64,000 bases of DNA from Sporomusa acidovorans (GCF_900101845.1 NZ_FNAM01000011.1:1-64000); one strand, 5' to 3'. Positions 8,665 through 17,605 are shown, counted from the first letter of the stretch. Numbers and translations: made by a program. Notes: generated by a model not told the origin, from the sequence alone.

Positions 8665-8696
8665 AAAACAAAACCATTTAGCTGGTTTTGTTTTTT
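8665..8696. terminator. Bidirectional intrinsic terminator
   Basis: AAAACAAAACCA (8665-8676) pairs with TGGTTTTGTTTT (8683-8694), with U-rich tails readable on both strands. It overlaps the stop codon of the integrase relic. Confidence 0.65.
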
Positions 8697-8827
8697 CTTT
8701 GAGCATTAACTTCCTTAGTAAACATGCCGTCTAACACTTTAACGGCTTCTTGCATTTCCGGCAAAACATGGGCGTAGGTATCTTGTCTCATAGCTACCGT
8801 ACTATGGCCTAGGCGCTCCGAAACATC
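8678..8827 (-). pseudogene. Tyrosine recombinase (phage integrase) C-terminal relic
   Basis: About 49 codons remain, translating as DVSERLGHSTVAMRQDTYAH, then VLPEMQEAVKVLDGMF and a short tail ending KTS-stop. ERLGHS and the TYAH tyrosine motif are the end of the catalytic domain of phage and ICE integrases. Everything upstream is missing, and the sequence changes abruptly at about 8828. It marks the site of a lost element and fits the neighbouring ImmA/PIN pair. Confidence 0.8.
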
Positions 8828-8884
8828 TAACCTTTGAAAAATCATAAATACCTTTTAATACTGTATTTACCAGTAAAATATAAA

Positions 8885-8919
8885 AAATCCTGCAATTATC
8901 CATTTATTTTGCAGGATTT
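8885..8919. repeat. Perfect 11-bp hairpin in the gap after the integrase relic
   Basis: AAATCCTGCAA (8885-8895) is mirrored at 8909-8919. A second stem, CCTCGTTG/CAACGAGG, spans 8962-8989. No gene was seen in 8828-9070 apart from these and the REP-like element that follows. Confidence 0.5.
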
Positions 8920-9008
8920 GTCAATTGAGGCCTTCATTCTCTTTTTGCAGAAACTCATTTACCTCGTTGCCCGCTCCGGGACAACGAGGCGTTCTCTTCT
9001 AGGGCTCA

Positions 9009-9048
9009 AGGGGACGGAGTTGTCGACACCCCCGTCCTGTGCCGTCCC
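9009..9048. repeat. REP-like palindrome (GGGGACGG type)
   Basis: AGGGGACGG-type sequence at 9009-9017 can pair with CCGTCC at 9032-9037 or with CCGTCCCT at 9042-9049. The GGGACGG core resembles hairpins that accompany RAYT transposases, one of which starts at the left edge of this window. Confidence 0.4.
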
Positions 9049-9070
9049 TGGCATTAGCTAATAACCATCT

Positions 9071-10424
9071 TCATGACAAAGACATCCTCATAAGCTCGTT
9101 GTGAATTTCAGGAAGTCCTTTATTAATGTCGTCCACTGTTGTGCGTGCCACGCTAAGGCGTATGCCTTTTTTATAATAATGACTGTTAACGAAACAATCA
9201 ATTCCTGGAGTAACTAGAATGCTCTGTCGCCTTTTCAGATTTTCCACAAATTGGCTCTCATTAATGCGGTCAGGCAGTTTCAGATAGCTATAAAAACCAC
9301 TCTCGCCTCCTACCCACTCCATTCCAAGCTTTGCTGCATCAACAAAATGCGTTTTAAGACATTCAAGCCTTGAAAACAATTCATCTTTAACGGAAGATAC
9401 ATGTTTTTTTAACAGATTGCTGCGTATATAGATTTCTAAAGTAGATTGAGACACCAGAGATGGCGAGAAGTAGGAATGGTAATACGAATACCTTACATGT
9501 TCAGTAAATATGGGTAATAGGTGCGATGGAATAACGGTTATACCAATTCTAATCCAGGGTATTATTTTAATGAAACTTTTCAAGTAGATATGATGTTTAT
9601 GATCACCGTAGGAGTATATGGGATCTCCATAGTTACCAAACATGATATCGCCGAAATAATCATCTTCTACTATATATACATCGTATTTTTCAGCCAGTCG
9701 CGCGATAGCTTTGCGCTGTTCCTTATTGTAACAAGTACCTAACGGATTATGACTGCTGGGCACTGTGTAAAAAAATTTAATCTTTTCTTTCTTAAAGAGA
9801 GCCGCCAAAAAGTCTATATCAACTCCGTCTTTATCTCGTAGTATGCCAAGAATTTTTGCACCGTTAATTTTTAAAAAATTATTATAATACCTGAATGTAG
9901 GTTGTTCAATCAAAATAATGTCTTTCTTATTGGGAAAAGGCATTTGGTTTAAAATGTTGAGAGCTTGCTGAACACCCAGATTGACAAAGATATTATCGGT
10001 AGCTGTGAATACTTGAAAATTAGCTAAGTATTTTGGCAATAGGTTTCTTAAAGAAGGAACACCGTAAAGCTTATGCCCAGCAAAACTATTTGTACTGCAT
10101 GTCAACCGCCCGGTCAAGACAGTGCTTCAGGTCGGGAATGTAGATATTACTAAACAACGGATTACCTCTAGAAAAATCAATTATATCAGTATGTTTCTGT
10201 TCTGTATTCGGGCGGTTCTCCACAACATAACATCCACTCTGGGGAACAGAATAGATCAAATGCTTGCTCTTTAAAGTGTCATACGCTTTCACTGCGGTAC
10301 TTTTACTACATTGATAAGTAGCACATAATTCCCGGATAGATGGTACTCTGTGACACTGTCGAAACCTACCTTCCTGTATGAATGTTTCCATGTCATCCGC
10401 AATTCGCTCGTATGCTTTCTTCAT
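9071..10424 (-). pseudogene. MocR-type regulator (GntR HTH + aminotransferase-like domain), split by a frameshift
   Basis: The first frame (ATG at 10424 after GGGGGT) gives a GntR helix-turn-helix: RIADDMETFIQEGRFRQ, RVPSIRELCATYQCSKSTAV, GCYVVE. It stops at 10086 after DMQYK. The second frame carries the class I aminotransferase-like domain from SFAGHKLYGVPSLR to the end, including the lysine site YLKSFIKIIPWIRIG. Removing one A from the AAA before the stop restores NSFAGHKLYG in a single reading frame of about 450 codons, the normal MocR length. So one extra base has split the gene, or the base call is wrong. It is divergent to the MFS gene it probably controlled. Confidence 0.82.
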
Positions 10425-10439
10425 ACATTCAACCCCCAA

Positions 10440-10453
10440 CTGTATCGGTACAG
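10440..10453. promoter_or_regulatory. Inverted repeat in the MocR-MFS intergenic region, possible MocR operator
   Basis: CTGTA (10440-10444) and TACAG (10449-10453) flank TCGG. It lies between the mocR start and the MFS promoter, where a MocR site is expected. The link to MocR is inference. Confidence 0.4.
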
Positions 10454-10469
10454 TAAGAGTATAACACAA

Positions 10470-10498
10470 TTGTTACCGTGAATTTCTAGGGATATAAT
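10470..10498 (+). promoter_or_regulatory. Sigma-A promoter for the MFS gene
   Basis: TTGTTA (10470-10475), 17-base spacer, TATAAT (10493-10498). It is 51 bases upstream of the ATG at 10549, which is preceded by AGGGGGT. Confidence 0.65.
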
Positions 10499-10548
10499 GA
10501 ATTTAGTGTCAAATCAATGCGAAAGAATCCTTAGGGGGTAACCGAAAT

Positions 10549-11748
10549 ATGCTTAAACAACAATACCGGCTTAATATATTTCATATAATCATTGACGGCC
10601 TATTTGCTAGTGTGCCAATACTCCTTTCGTTCATGATCATCTCTTTTGGATCTAGTGAGAAAGTTGCTGGTATTATTATGTCTCTGGCTATTATGGTAAG
10701 TACTTTTTCAGGATTATTGACAAAATTCTTTTCGCAACAATTCGGAGCGTTGCGCACCTTAATCATGATATCGTTATTATACGGCTTGGGATTTTTTATG
10801 AATACTTTTGCCTGCAATATTTATCTTGCTGGATTTTGCTTTATCATAGCAATCGCAGGATATGGTTTATTTCATAATGTTGCTTTTTCCTATCTTACAT
10901 CAAATTCTGAAAGACAATCACTTGGAAAAACTATGGGTGATTTTACCGCTATTGGCGATATTGGAAGAATTCCTTTTGCTTCACTCGCTGGCTTTATTGC
11001 CGCTTTTTCTATGTTTGGGGTACCAGGATGGAGAATTGTCTGTTTAACATATGGCCTAGGAGTTTTGCTATTTTCAGGATATATATATGTTTCCTCTTTC
11101 TGCAAAAAAGAAAAAATCAATCAAAAAAACTCGCCCACAGCAAAAACACCAAGCCATATTCCCTCCTTTTCACTTTTACGCAACCCTCAATATGCGCTGC
11201 CAATAAGTGCAAACGTACTTGATGCATTGGCGAGCGACCAAATTTTTACCTTTTTACCCTTCCTCCTCTTGGCGAAAGGTATTGACCCAAGAGTCATTGG
11301 AACTTTCGCACTTGCCTTTACATTTGGTTGCTTTCTCGGAAAAGTAGCTTGTGGAAGATTGGTTGATACATTTGGCATGCGCAAAGTATTTGTTATATCA
11401 GAGGTTATGATGGCGTTACTTCTTGTGCTTCTTGTTATAGGCCAATATCTTTTTATCATTGTCGGGGCTTCACTCTTGCTCGGCATTGTAACAAAAGGCA
11501 CAATTCCTGTTGTCCAAACGATTATTACAGAGCCAGTTAGAGAAAAACATAACTATGACGATATTTTTGCAATTAATACCTTTTGCCGTGGAACTACCAA
11601 CATAATTACTCCTCTGCTTTTTGGCTTCATCGCTTCATCATTTGGCGTAATTTGGATTTATGTTATTATGGCTATTGTTGCCGTATGCGCTATCATACCA
11701 GTGCTTATGATGGTTAAAAATATACAGCCATTAGTTTTGCAGAAGTAA
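10549..11748 (+). CDS. Major facilitator superfamily transporter
   Basis: A 399-residue protein with about 12 hydrophobic segments and the MFS loop motif GRLVDTFGMRKVF near residues 275-287, after the central loop (KKEKINQKNSPTAKTP near residue 190). It resembles drug/metabolite efflux members of the superfamily rather than the sugar-acid group seen at 12.2 kb. It is transcribed alone from its own promoter, divergent from the broken MocR regulator. MocR proteins usually respond to a PLP-linked amine or amino acid, so an amine-like substrate is possible but not shown. No terminator was recognised after the stop. Confidence 0.8.
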   Translation: MLKQQYRLNIFHIIIDGLFASVPILLSFMIISFGSSEKVAGIIMSLAIMVSTFSGLLTKFFSQQFGALRTLIMISLLYGLGFFMNTFACNIYLAGFCFIIAIAGYGLFHNVAFSYLTSNSERQSLGKTMGDFTAIGDIGRIPFASLAGFIAAFSMFGVPGWRIVCLTYGLGVLLFSGYIYVSSFCKKEKINQKNSPTAKTPSHIPSFSLLRNPQYALPISANVLDALASDQIFTFLPFLLLAKGIDPRVIGTFALAFTFGCFLGKVACGRLVDTFGMRKVFVISEVMMALLLVLLVIGQYLFIIVGASLLLGIVTKGTIPVVQTIITEPVREKHNYDDIFAINTFCRGTTNIITPLLFGFIASSFGVIWIYVIMAIVAVCAIIPVLMMVKNIQPLVLQK

Positions 11749-11776
11749 ACTTTAGCATCTCACCCGTAATAAATCG

Positions 11777-12096
11777 ACCAAGATTTAACCCGATAAATGC
11801 ACCAGCATTATTACTCTTTGCTGTTTTGGCATACCACTAAACTCATGGTAAGTTTTAATCGCCACCGCATAGTCATACGCTTGCCACATACTAAAAGACC
11901 AAATAGCAGGATAGAATAGTATCCATTGAAAGTCGATATTTTTAAGAGCTTGCTCAAAATCTCCATTAAAAACATAATAAATACATAAATTAAGCTTTGC
12001 CATATAATTAATTACAGTTTCAAGTATCAAGAGAGTTATTCCCATTATATAATCCCGATTATATAATTGCCCGAATCCTGGAAACATAGCTGACCA
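11777..12096 (-). pseudogene. Truncated copy of the membrane-protein gene at 17.7-18.2 kb; left direct repeat
   Basis: These 320 bases are almost identical to 17865-18185, in the same orientation. The two differences noticed are a one-base deletion (ATTACTC versus ATTACTTC, near 11815) and one G/A change near 11872. Identity starts sharply at ACCAAGATTTA and ends sharply at GCTGACCA. The piece covers only the middle of the 17.7-kb gene (MFPGFGQLYNRDY to MPKQQR), lacks both ends, and is frameshifted near its end, so it is not a working gene. The two repeats bracket the five-gene sugar-acid cassette. Confidence 0.9.
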
Positions 12097-12119
12097 ACTT
12101 GTAAAACAACCAATAGATA

Positions 12120-12153
12120 TGAAAGCAAAAACCGCACCTCAGAAGATGCGGTT
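12120..12153 (-). terminator. Intrinsic terminator of the sugar-acid operon
   Basis: On the minus strand AACCGCA and TGCGGTT pair around a 10-base loop and are followed by TTTGCTTTC. It lies 45 bases after the transporter stop and just inside the left direct repeat. Confidence 0.75.
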
Positions 12154-12197
12154 AAGAGTACGATTATTTAGCTTTCTGACTTTTGATTCGATCTCTA

Positions 12198-13544
12198 TCA
12201 AGCATCGGATGAAGCACTTACTGTCGTTTTTTTCGGTTCTGCCAAGGTCATTATTATGATAAAACCAATTATCGCTGACACCGCGAAATAAGAAAAAACG
12301 ATGTTATAGCTTTGGAACTTATCCAAAAGAGCCCCGGCTATCATTGGTGAAAAAAATCCGCCAAGATTACCGCCGCTATTGACCAGTGCGATGGCTGTCG
12401 GATAGGTATCTTTAGTGGTCAGGCCCATTGGATAAGCGGTAAAGGCCGGCCAGCCGACGTTGATCATAAATCCGACAGCAAACAGAGTAAGGGCGACCAG
12501 GCTTACGTTTTCAGGGACATTTATCAATATAATCATCATGATACAAGTTGCCAGAGCAGTAATGAGCATTGTGGGCTTTCTTCTCTTGTCAAAAACCTTG
12601 TCCGATAGCCAGCCACCGGCCACTGACCCAATAAAGCCGCCAATCCAGGGGGCTGAGGCAACAAAACCCATTTTTAGGAAGGAATAGCCTTTGGCGGTCA
12701 CTAGGTAGGATGGTATCCATGTCAGCAGTCCCTGCAGCACGCAAACCATAAAAAAGTATGCGCAGGTATCACCGACGACATTCCAGGACTTAAAAATTTT
12801 TGCGTTGCTATCTACTAATTTAACTTCCTTAAAGCGGATAAAACGGTCAATCCAGCCCAGATCTTTATAGTCGGTATTGCTTATACCGCCATCACTTTTT
12901 TCCCGGATATATTGCAGTTCCTCGGGAGAACAGTTAGGACTTTCTTCCGGCCGATTCCGTACATAAATATACCAGACGATTGCCATCACGATTCCGGGTA
13001 TGGCAAAGGAGTAAAATACGTAGCGCCAGCCAAAATTAACGGCAATCCATACAGAAATCATGGGAACAATAATCGGTGCAAACATTGTTGCCCCGATATA
13101 ACCGAGTCCGGTTGCCGTCGCTTTTTCCTGAGACGGGAACCAATTGTTTATAGTTGACGTCATGCCTACGGGCGTAGGCCCTTCGGCAATACCCAAAACA
13201 AACCTCAGCCACTTCATACTTACAATCGAGTTTACTGTCCCTAATAAAAAGGTAATAAACGAAAAGCCGAAGATCGATAATGTGGCCAGGCCCCGGACAC
13301 CATAGCGGCTGTAAAAGAGACCGGCGGGAATTTGAGATACTGCATATCCGAGGAAGAAAAAGCTCATTATCGCCCCTGCCTCAAAGTTACTAATAGGAAA
13401 ATCGTTTTTCAGAAACGGAATTAATACGCCTACATTACTGCGATCGGCAAAGTTAATTGTGTACGTAATAAAAATGATTGCCAGGACTACCCAGCGAAAG
13501 CGCGTAGCACGGGGAACTGATGTACCAACAACAGGATTTGTCAT
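12198..13544 (-). CDS. MFS transporter, anion:cation symporter (sugar-acid) type
   Basis: A 448-residue, 12-segment transporter. The N-terminus FITYTINFADRSNVGVLIPF and the loop GLFYSRYGVRGLATL, followed by GIAEGPTPVGMTSTINNWFP, are typical of the ACS family (hexuronate, glucarate, galactarate and gluconate-type carriers such as ExuT and GudP). It is the last gene of the RpiR-controlled cassette, 53 bases after the kinase and followed by a terminator. It therefore probably brings in the sugar acid that the dehydrogenase, kinase and aldolase break down. The precise substrate cannot be read from the sequence. Confidence 0.85.
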   Translation of the reverse strand: MTNPVVGTSVPRATRFRWVVLAIIFITYTINFADRSNVGVLIPFLKNDFPISNFEAGAIMSFFFLGYAVSQIPAGLFYSRYGVRGLATLSIFGFSFITFLLGTVNSIVSMKWLRFVLGIAEGPTPVGMTSTINNWFPSQEKATATGLGYIGATMFAPIIVPMISVWIAVNFGWRYVFYSFAIPGIVMAIVWYIYVRNRPEESPNCSPEELQYIREKSDGGISNTDYKDLGWIDRFIRFKEVKLVDSNAKIFKSWNVVGDTCAYFFMVCVLQGLLTWIPSYLVTAKGYSFLKMGFVASAPWIGGFIGSVAGGWLSDKVFDKRRKPTMLITALATCIMMIILINVPENVSLVALTLFAVGFMINVGWPAFTAYPMGLTTKDTYPTAIALVNSGGNLGGFFSPMIAGALLDKFQSYNIVFSYFAVSAIIGFIIIMTLAEPKKTTVSASSDA

Positions 13545-13597
13545 CTAAATTCCTCCCATAAGATGTATTATTAATAGCTAAGAATCAGGGAAACAGC

Positions 13598-14596
13598 TCA
13601 GTCATTCTTTACCCTGTCATAAGCAGTAATGAACGCTTCAACTTCGCACTTTGTCGGCGTGGAATCAGAGCAGCTGTGCCCTCCGATAGTAATGGCCGAG
13701 GCTGCCGACGCATATTTCAGCGACTCATCAATGGTCTTGCCGGAAATCAGGCCAAACATGAAGGTCCCTGCATAGGCATCACCCGCCCCAAAGGTTTTCA
13801 CCACCTTTGCCGGGTACGGTTTTCCGGCATAGACCTTGCCGTCGGCAGTGTAGATTGTCGACCCCATTTTGCCATGCTTGATCGAAACCAGCTTAACATT
13901 CCGGGAAAGCAGATTTTTTACCGTCAATTTGTCGTCGGATTTTCCTTGCATAAGCAAAGATTCCATTTTGTCGTATTCATCGCGGGTTGCAACCACCATG
14001 TCAGCTTTTTCGGCTGCCAGCATATAGTAAATGGCCGCTTCGGCATCAGAATTCCAAGTCCCCTCGCGATAATCAGGATCAAATACAATTCGCACACCGT
14101 TGCGTCTGGCAAATTCCATCACTAAGAAAACCGCTTCCCGCGCAGGACTATACGACAGGGATGTTCCCGAAATCAGGACCGCCTTAAATTTACTGATGTA
14201 TTCTTCATCAATCTCGCTGCAGGAAATATTAAGGTCGGCAACGTTTTGCCGGTATACCAAACAGTTACATTCGGTCGGTGATTTGATTTCCCCTATCGTT
14301 ATACCTGACCGTGCCCCACTTTTATCAATGGCAATATGCGAAGTATCAATCCCCTTTTTCTCAAGATACTGCCTAATATACCGGCCAAACTGATCGTCGG
14401 ACACCTTGCCGATATAGCCAACCTTCAACCCCATATTGCTCATGGCCACTGCCGTGTTCGCCGGCGACCCACCAACATATTTGGTAAAAGTAACCGCTTC
14501 TTCCAGTGGGCCGGTCTCGTTGGCATAAATGTCGATTGTGGCCCGGCCCATTGCCACTACATCCATAGGTTTTGCCTGGTCAAATTGTAGACTCAT
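13598..14596 (-). CDS. PfkB-family sugar-acid kinase, IolC-like
   Basis: A 332-residue ribokinase-fold kinase. Near the N-terminus AMGRATIDIYANE, then KYVGGSPANTAVAMSNMG and VGYIGKVSDDQFGRYI (substrate site); near the end KTFGAGDAYAGTFMFGL with the catalytic Asp. The pattern follows 5-dehydro-2-deoxygluconokinase IolC closely (VGGSPAN, SGTSLSYSPAREAV). No iolB, iolD, iolE or iolG accompanies it, so a related keto-sugar acid is more likely than inositol. The ATG at 14596 is chosen because GGGAGGG lies six bases before it. It lies between the aldolase and the transporter in one transcription unit. Confidence 0.85.
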   Translation of the reverse strand: MSLQFDQAKPMDVVAMGRATIDIYANETGPLEEAVTFTKYVGGSPANTAVAMSNMGLKVGYIGKVSDDQFGRYIRQYLEKKGIDTSHIAIDKSGARSGITIGEIKSPTECNCLVYRQNVADLNISCSEIDEEYISKFKAVLISGTSLSYSPAREAVFLVMEFARRNGVRIVFDPDYREGTWNSDAEAAIYYMLAAEKADMVVATRDEYDKMESLLMQGKSDDKLTVKNLLSRNVKLVSIKHGKMGSTIYTADGKVYAGKPYPAKVVKTFGAGDAYAGTFMFGLISGKTIDESLKYASAASAITIGGHSCSDSTPTKCEVEAFITAYDRVKND

Positions 14597-14638
14597 CCTT
14601 ATCCCTCCCATACTTTTGAAATAACAACATTCGTGGTT

Positions 14639-15457
14639 TTATTTCTTCTCGTTTTCCAGGTACGCCAATAAATCTAGCGCCTCTTTAACCGAGTTTTTGC
14701 CGTGAATAATTGAAGAAATGGCCTTTATTAGCGAGGCCGGATCTCCGTACTGAAAGACAAATCTGCCAAAGGTAACGCCAATCGCTCCAGCGTCGACAAC
14801 ATCATATGCCATCTGAAAGTAATGTTCCAGGTCTTTACCTGGACTTCCACCGGCCACAACAACCTTGGCCGGACAAGCCTGTACCACTTTGGCAAAACTT
14901 TCCGGGTCGCCGGTATAACTGGTTTTGACAATATCTACCCCTAATTCGGCACCAAGCCGGGCCGCGTACATAACATACTCTGCCTTGTAATAGCAGTCTT
15001 TCGCAATCTGGTTCCCCCGCGGATATATATGGGCAACCAGCGGCATACCAAAAGAAGCCGCATCCTTGGCCATCTTCCCCAGTGCTGCCACTTGAGCGGG
15101 TTGAGTATCCCCACATACTATGCAGCCGACGGAAACAGCATCGGCTCCAAGGCGAACAGCCTCTTCCACATCACCGACAACAGTATCCAAGTCCGGCTGA
15201 TAGGGCGAAAAGGTTGAACACTTAACGACAAGCGGGATTTTACCGGCATGCTTGGCATAACACTTTTCAGCAAGTCCCTTGTGCATTGTTAGCGCATCCG
15301 GTTCTCCGGCTACTAATTTGGCAAGCGTGTCTTCAATCGTATCAAGCCCCCGCATAACGCCCCGTGCCATTGCATGGTCAACCGTTATCCCCAGATAGCG
15401 ACCGTCCCTTTTGCTTAGCAGCCTGTTCATTCGTACTTCTTTACCCAAAAAACTCAT
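14639..15457 (-). CDS. Class I aldolase of the DhnA/LacD/LsrF type
   Basis: A 272-residue TIM-barrel protein: GITVDHAMARGVM near the N-terminus, MPLVAHIYPRG in mid-protein, a Schiff-base lysine strand VDIVKTSYTGD, the phosphate-binding strand VVVAGGSPGKDLEHYF, and GAIGVTFGRFVFQYGDP at the end. These fit archaeal-type fructose-bisphosphate aldolase, LsrF and related enzymes. It would split the phosphorylated keto-acid made by the kinase. In Bacillus inositol breakdown this step uses the class II enzyme IolJ, so the kinase-aldolase pairing differs here. The start follows AAGGAGG; a putative RpiR operator lies about 80 bases upstream. Confidence 0.82.
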   Translation of the reverse strand: MSFLGKEVRMNRLLSKRDGRYLGITVDHAMARGVMRGLDTIEDTLAKLVAGEPDALTMHKGLAEKCYAKHAGKIPLVVKCSTFSPYQPDLDTVVGDVEEAVRLGADAVSVGCIVCGDTQPAQVAALGKMAKDAASFGMPLVAHIYPRGNQIAKDCYYKAEYVMYAARLGAELGVDIVKTSYTGDPESFAKVVQACPAKVVVAGGSPGKDLEHYFQMAYDVVDAGAIGVTFGRFVFQYGDPASLIKAISSIIHGKNSVKEALDLLAYLENEKK

Positions 15458-15535
15458 GTTGACCTCCTTATTATTTGCCGAGTTTGAAATCGGCTAATAT
15501 ACTAAAATATATTTTTAATTTTATTGATAATTATT

Positions 15536-15550
15536 TGAAATTTAATTTCA
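15536..15550. promoter_or_regulatory. Putative RpiR operator, copy 1
   Basis: TGAAAT-TTA-ATTTCA, a perfect inverted repeat in the gap between the dehydrogenase and the aldolase. The identical 15 bases occur at 17606-17620 upstream of rpiR. That repetition inside one cassette is why an operator role is proposed. Confidence 0.6.
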
Positions 15551-15583
15551 ATAGTGGCAAAAAAACAAGTCCGCCATGACAGG

Positions 15584-16618
15584 CTACGACTTAATTAATA
15601 TTTTAAACTCACTGCCGCTCTTTTGTTTTTGGTACGCATCTACAAAATCGTCGATTGTATAGACGGCACTGATAAACGGTTTGACGTCAATCTTACCGTC
15701 ACTTACTAACGAAAAGGCATCTGCATAATTTTTCTGTGTGTACCCTGACGAACCGGCTAGTTGAATTTCCTTATAATGCAGAGCGTTTAGGTCGATATTG
15801 CCCAAACCTCTGTCGGGAAAACCACTGAATAGAACAACAGTACCACCCTTTGCGCAGCAATTTACCAGATTGTTAATTTCAGAGGTTGCGGCACAAGCAA
15901 AAATTATTTTGTTAAAACCATCTACCCCATTCTTTTGGGCAACATCCAAAATATTCTCTACCGCCGGGTTTATCGCCCGATCAGCGCCTGTAGTAAGTGC
16001 TTTCGCTCTTCTATATTCCAATAAATCACTGACAACCACAAAATTAGCTCCACGCAACTTGCTCAGCAGAACATGAAACTGCCCAATGGTTCCTGCACCG
16101 ACGATTAAGACATGATCACCTTGACCGATATCAGCCTTATTATTGCCGTTTAAACAGCAGGCCAATGGTTCAATTAACGCAGCTTCTTTAAAGGACAAAT
16201 GACGGGGAATTACGAATATATTTTTTTTTGTGGCGGCAACCGCCGGAATCCGGATATAGCCGGCGAAACCGCCGTCAATGTCATAGCCAATCGTCGAACG
16301 ATTGAGACAAAGATTTTCTCGCCCGCAAAGACAATTCCGACAGTGTCCGCAGGCAATAATTGGTGCGACACTTACTCGGTCACCGGGTCGAAACAAGGTG
16401 ACCTGATTACCAACTTCATAAATAGTTCCGCTGATTTCATGGCCGACAACCCGGGGATAAGAAACGCCTTTCGTTTTTTTACCTTCCAGTATTCTTATAT
16501 CTGTCGCACAAATAGCGCAATAGGCAACCTTTATCAGCAATTCATCGGCTTCAATTCCAGGAGGCGGGGAAATTTCCAATCTAAATTCATTTGGATTGGA
16601 TAAAACTATCTTTTTCAT
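15584..16618 (-). CDS. Zinc-dependent medium-chain dehydrogenase (sorbitol/threonine dehydrogenase type)
   Basis: A 344-residue enzyme. It has CAICATDIRILEG with the catalytic-zinc Cys, GHEISGTIYEVG with the His-Glu pair, a structural zinc lobe CGHCRNCLCGRENLC (four Cys), and a Rossmann motif VLIVGAGTIGQFHVLL. Members oxidise polyols, threonine or sugar acids with NAD(P). It lies 18 bases after rpiR and would supply the keto form used by the IolC-like kinase. Gene context suggests a hydroxyl on a sugar acid as substrate; position and stereochemistry are unknown. Confidence 0.85.
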   Translation of the reverse strand: MKKIVLSNPNEFRLEISPPPGIEADELLIKVAYCAICATDIRILEGKKTKGVSYPRVVGHEISGTIYEVGNQVTLFRPGDRVSVAPIIACGHCRNCLCGRENLCLNRSTIGYDIDGGFAGYIRIPAVAATKKNIFVIPRHLSFKEAALIEPLACCLNGNNKADIGQGDHVLIVGAGTIGQFHVLLSKLRGANFVVVSDLLEYRRAKALTTGADRAINPAVENILDVAQKNGVDGFNKIIFACAATSEINNLVNCCAKGGTVVLFSGFPDRGLGNIDLNALHYKEIQLAGSSGYTQKNYADAFSLVSDGKIDVKPFISAVYTIDDFVDAYQKQKSGSEFKILIKS

Positions 16619-16635
16619 ATAATTCCTTTTTGAAT

Positions 16636-17481
16636 TTAAATTTTTCCGTCCGAAGTTGCGCTACGGGTAATATACATGGCGTTTTTGCATTCCTCATACC
16701 TGTTCATAGTATAGGCGATCAACAAAGCGTCAAGCACGGTAAACTCTGCCAGCCGTGAAGCCGATCCCTCGTATTTGTAATTGGTTTCCTTAGCGGCGGT
16801 AAAAAGAACAATGTCGCTCACCTTCAGTATTGGCGACTTAGCCTGGTTAGTCAGGGCAATCGTTGTGGCACCAACTTCTTTGGCAAGCCGCAAGCAACGG
16901 ATAGTCTGCACGCTGCTGCCGGTATGGGATATACCTATTGCCACATCACCCGGCCCCAGTAAGCTGGCAGAAATAGCCTGGGTATCCGTATCCAACTCTG
17001 TCCCGCACTTCTTGCCGATTTTGAGGAACTGATGCTTCATGTTTATACCTACATATGCGGATGCGCCCGTTCCGTAGAATTCCAGCCTGTTAGCCGTGTT
17101 AATGGCAGCGACGGCACGCTCAAATTCATCGTCATTAAGCACAGCCAATGTATCGGAAATAGCCTGTATTCGTGATTGAAATACCTTGCGCTTAATCACC
17201 CTAAGAGTATCATTAACGTCATAATCTTCCAAAATAACTTTCTGAGGATTAACGATATATTTGGCAAAATTAATTTTAAGGTCCTGAAAGCCCTTATAAC
17301 CTACCGATTTGCAAAAACGCACAACCGTTGCCTCACTCGAGTCAGCCCGCGAAGCCAACTCCCCCACGGTAAGGTAAATGATATCTTCAACATTATTTAA
17401 AATATAATGTGCTATTTTGGACTCTGCTTCGGTCAGAGACGGCAACTGATTTTTAATAGCGGTAATGGCCGGTATACTCAC
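16636..17481 (-). CDS. RpiR-family transcriptional regulator
   Basis: A 281-residue protein. Residues 1-77 are the RpiR helix-turn-helix (LTEAESKIAHYIL, LASRADSSEATVVRFCKSVG, GFQDLKINFAKY). Residues 120-270 are a SIS sugar-phosphate-binding domain (RLEFYGTGASAYVGINMKHQF, GVAIGISHTG-type loop, VGATTIALTNQAKSP). It starts with GTG after AGAGGT. It is the first gene of the cassette, behind a consensus promoter with a palindrome upstream, and the same palindrome recurs before the aldolase. It is therefore the likely local regulator, sensing a phosphorylated intermediate. Confidence 0.9.
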   Translation of the reverse strand: MSIPAITAIKNQLPSLTEAESKIAHYILNNVEDIIYLTVGELASRADSSEATVVRFCKSVGYKGFQDLKINFAKYIVNPQKVILEDYDVNDTLRVIKRKVFQSRIQAISDTLAVLNDDEFERAVAAINTANRLEFYGTGASAYVGINMKHQFLKIGKKCGTELDTDTQAISASLLGPGDVAIGISHTGSSVQTIRCLRLAKEVGATTIALTNQAKSPILKVSDIVLFTAAKETNYKYEGSASRLAEFTVLDALLIAYTMNRYEECKNAMYITRSATSDGKI

Positions 17482-17559
17482 AATATTACCTCTCTTGGCG
17501 GACGCCTTTATACGGCATGTTTTCTCCTGATTCAGGAAATTGTCCGATAATTTATAATA

Positions 17560-17588
17560 ATTATATCATTTCAGAAAATTAATGTCAA
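17560..17588 (-). promoter_or_regulatory. Consensus sigma-A promoter of rpiR
   Basis: TTGACA (17583-17588 read on minus), exactly 17 bases, TATAAT (17560-17565). Both hexamers are perfect. Confidence 0.85.
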
Positions 17589-17605
17589 TAATTCGCGATT
17601 TTTAT

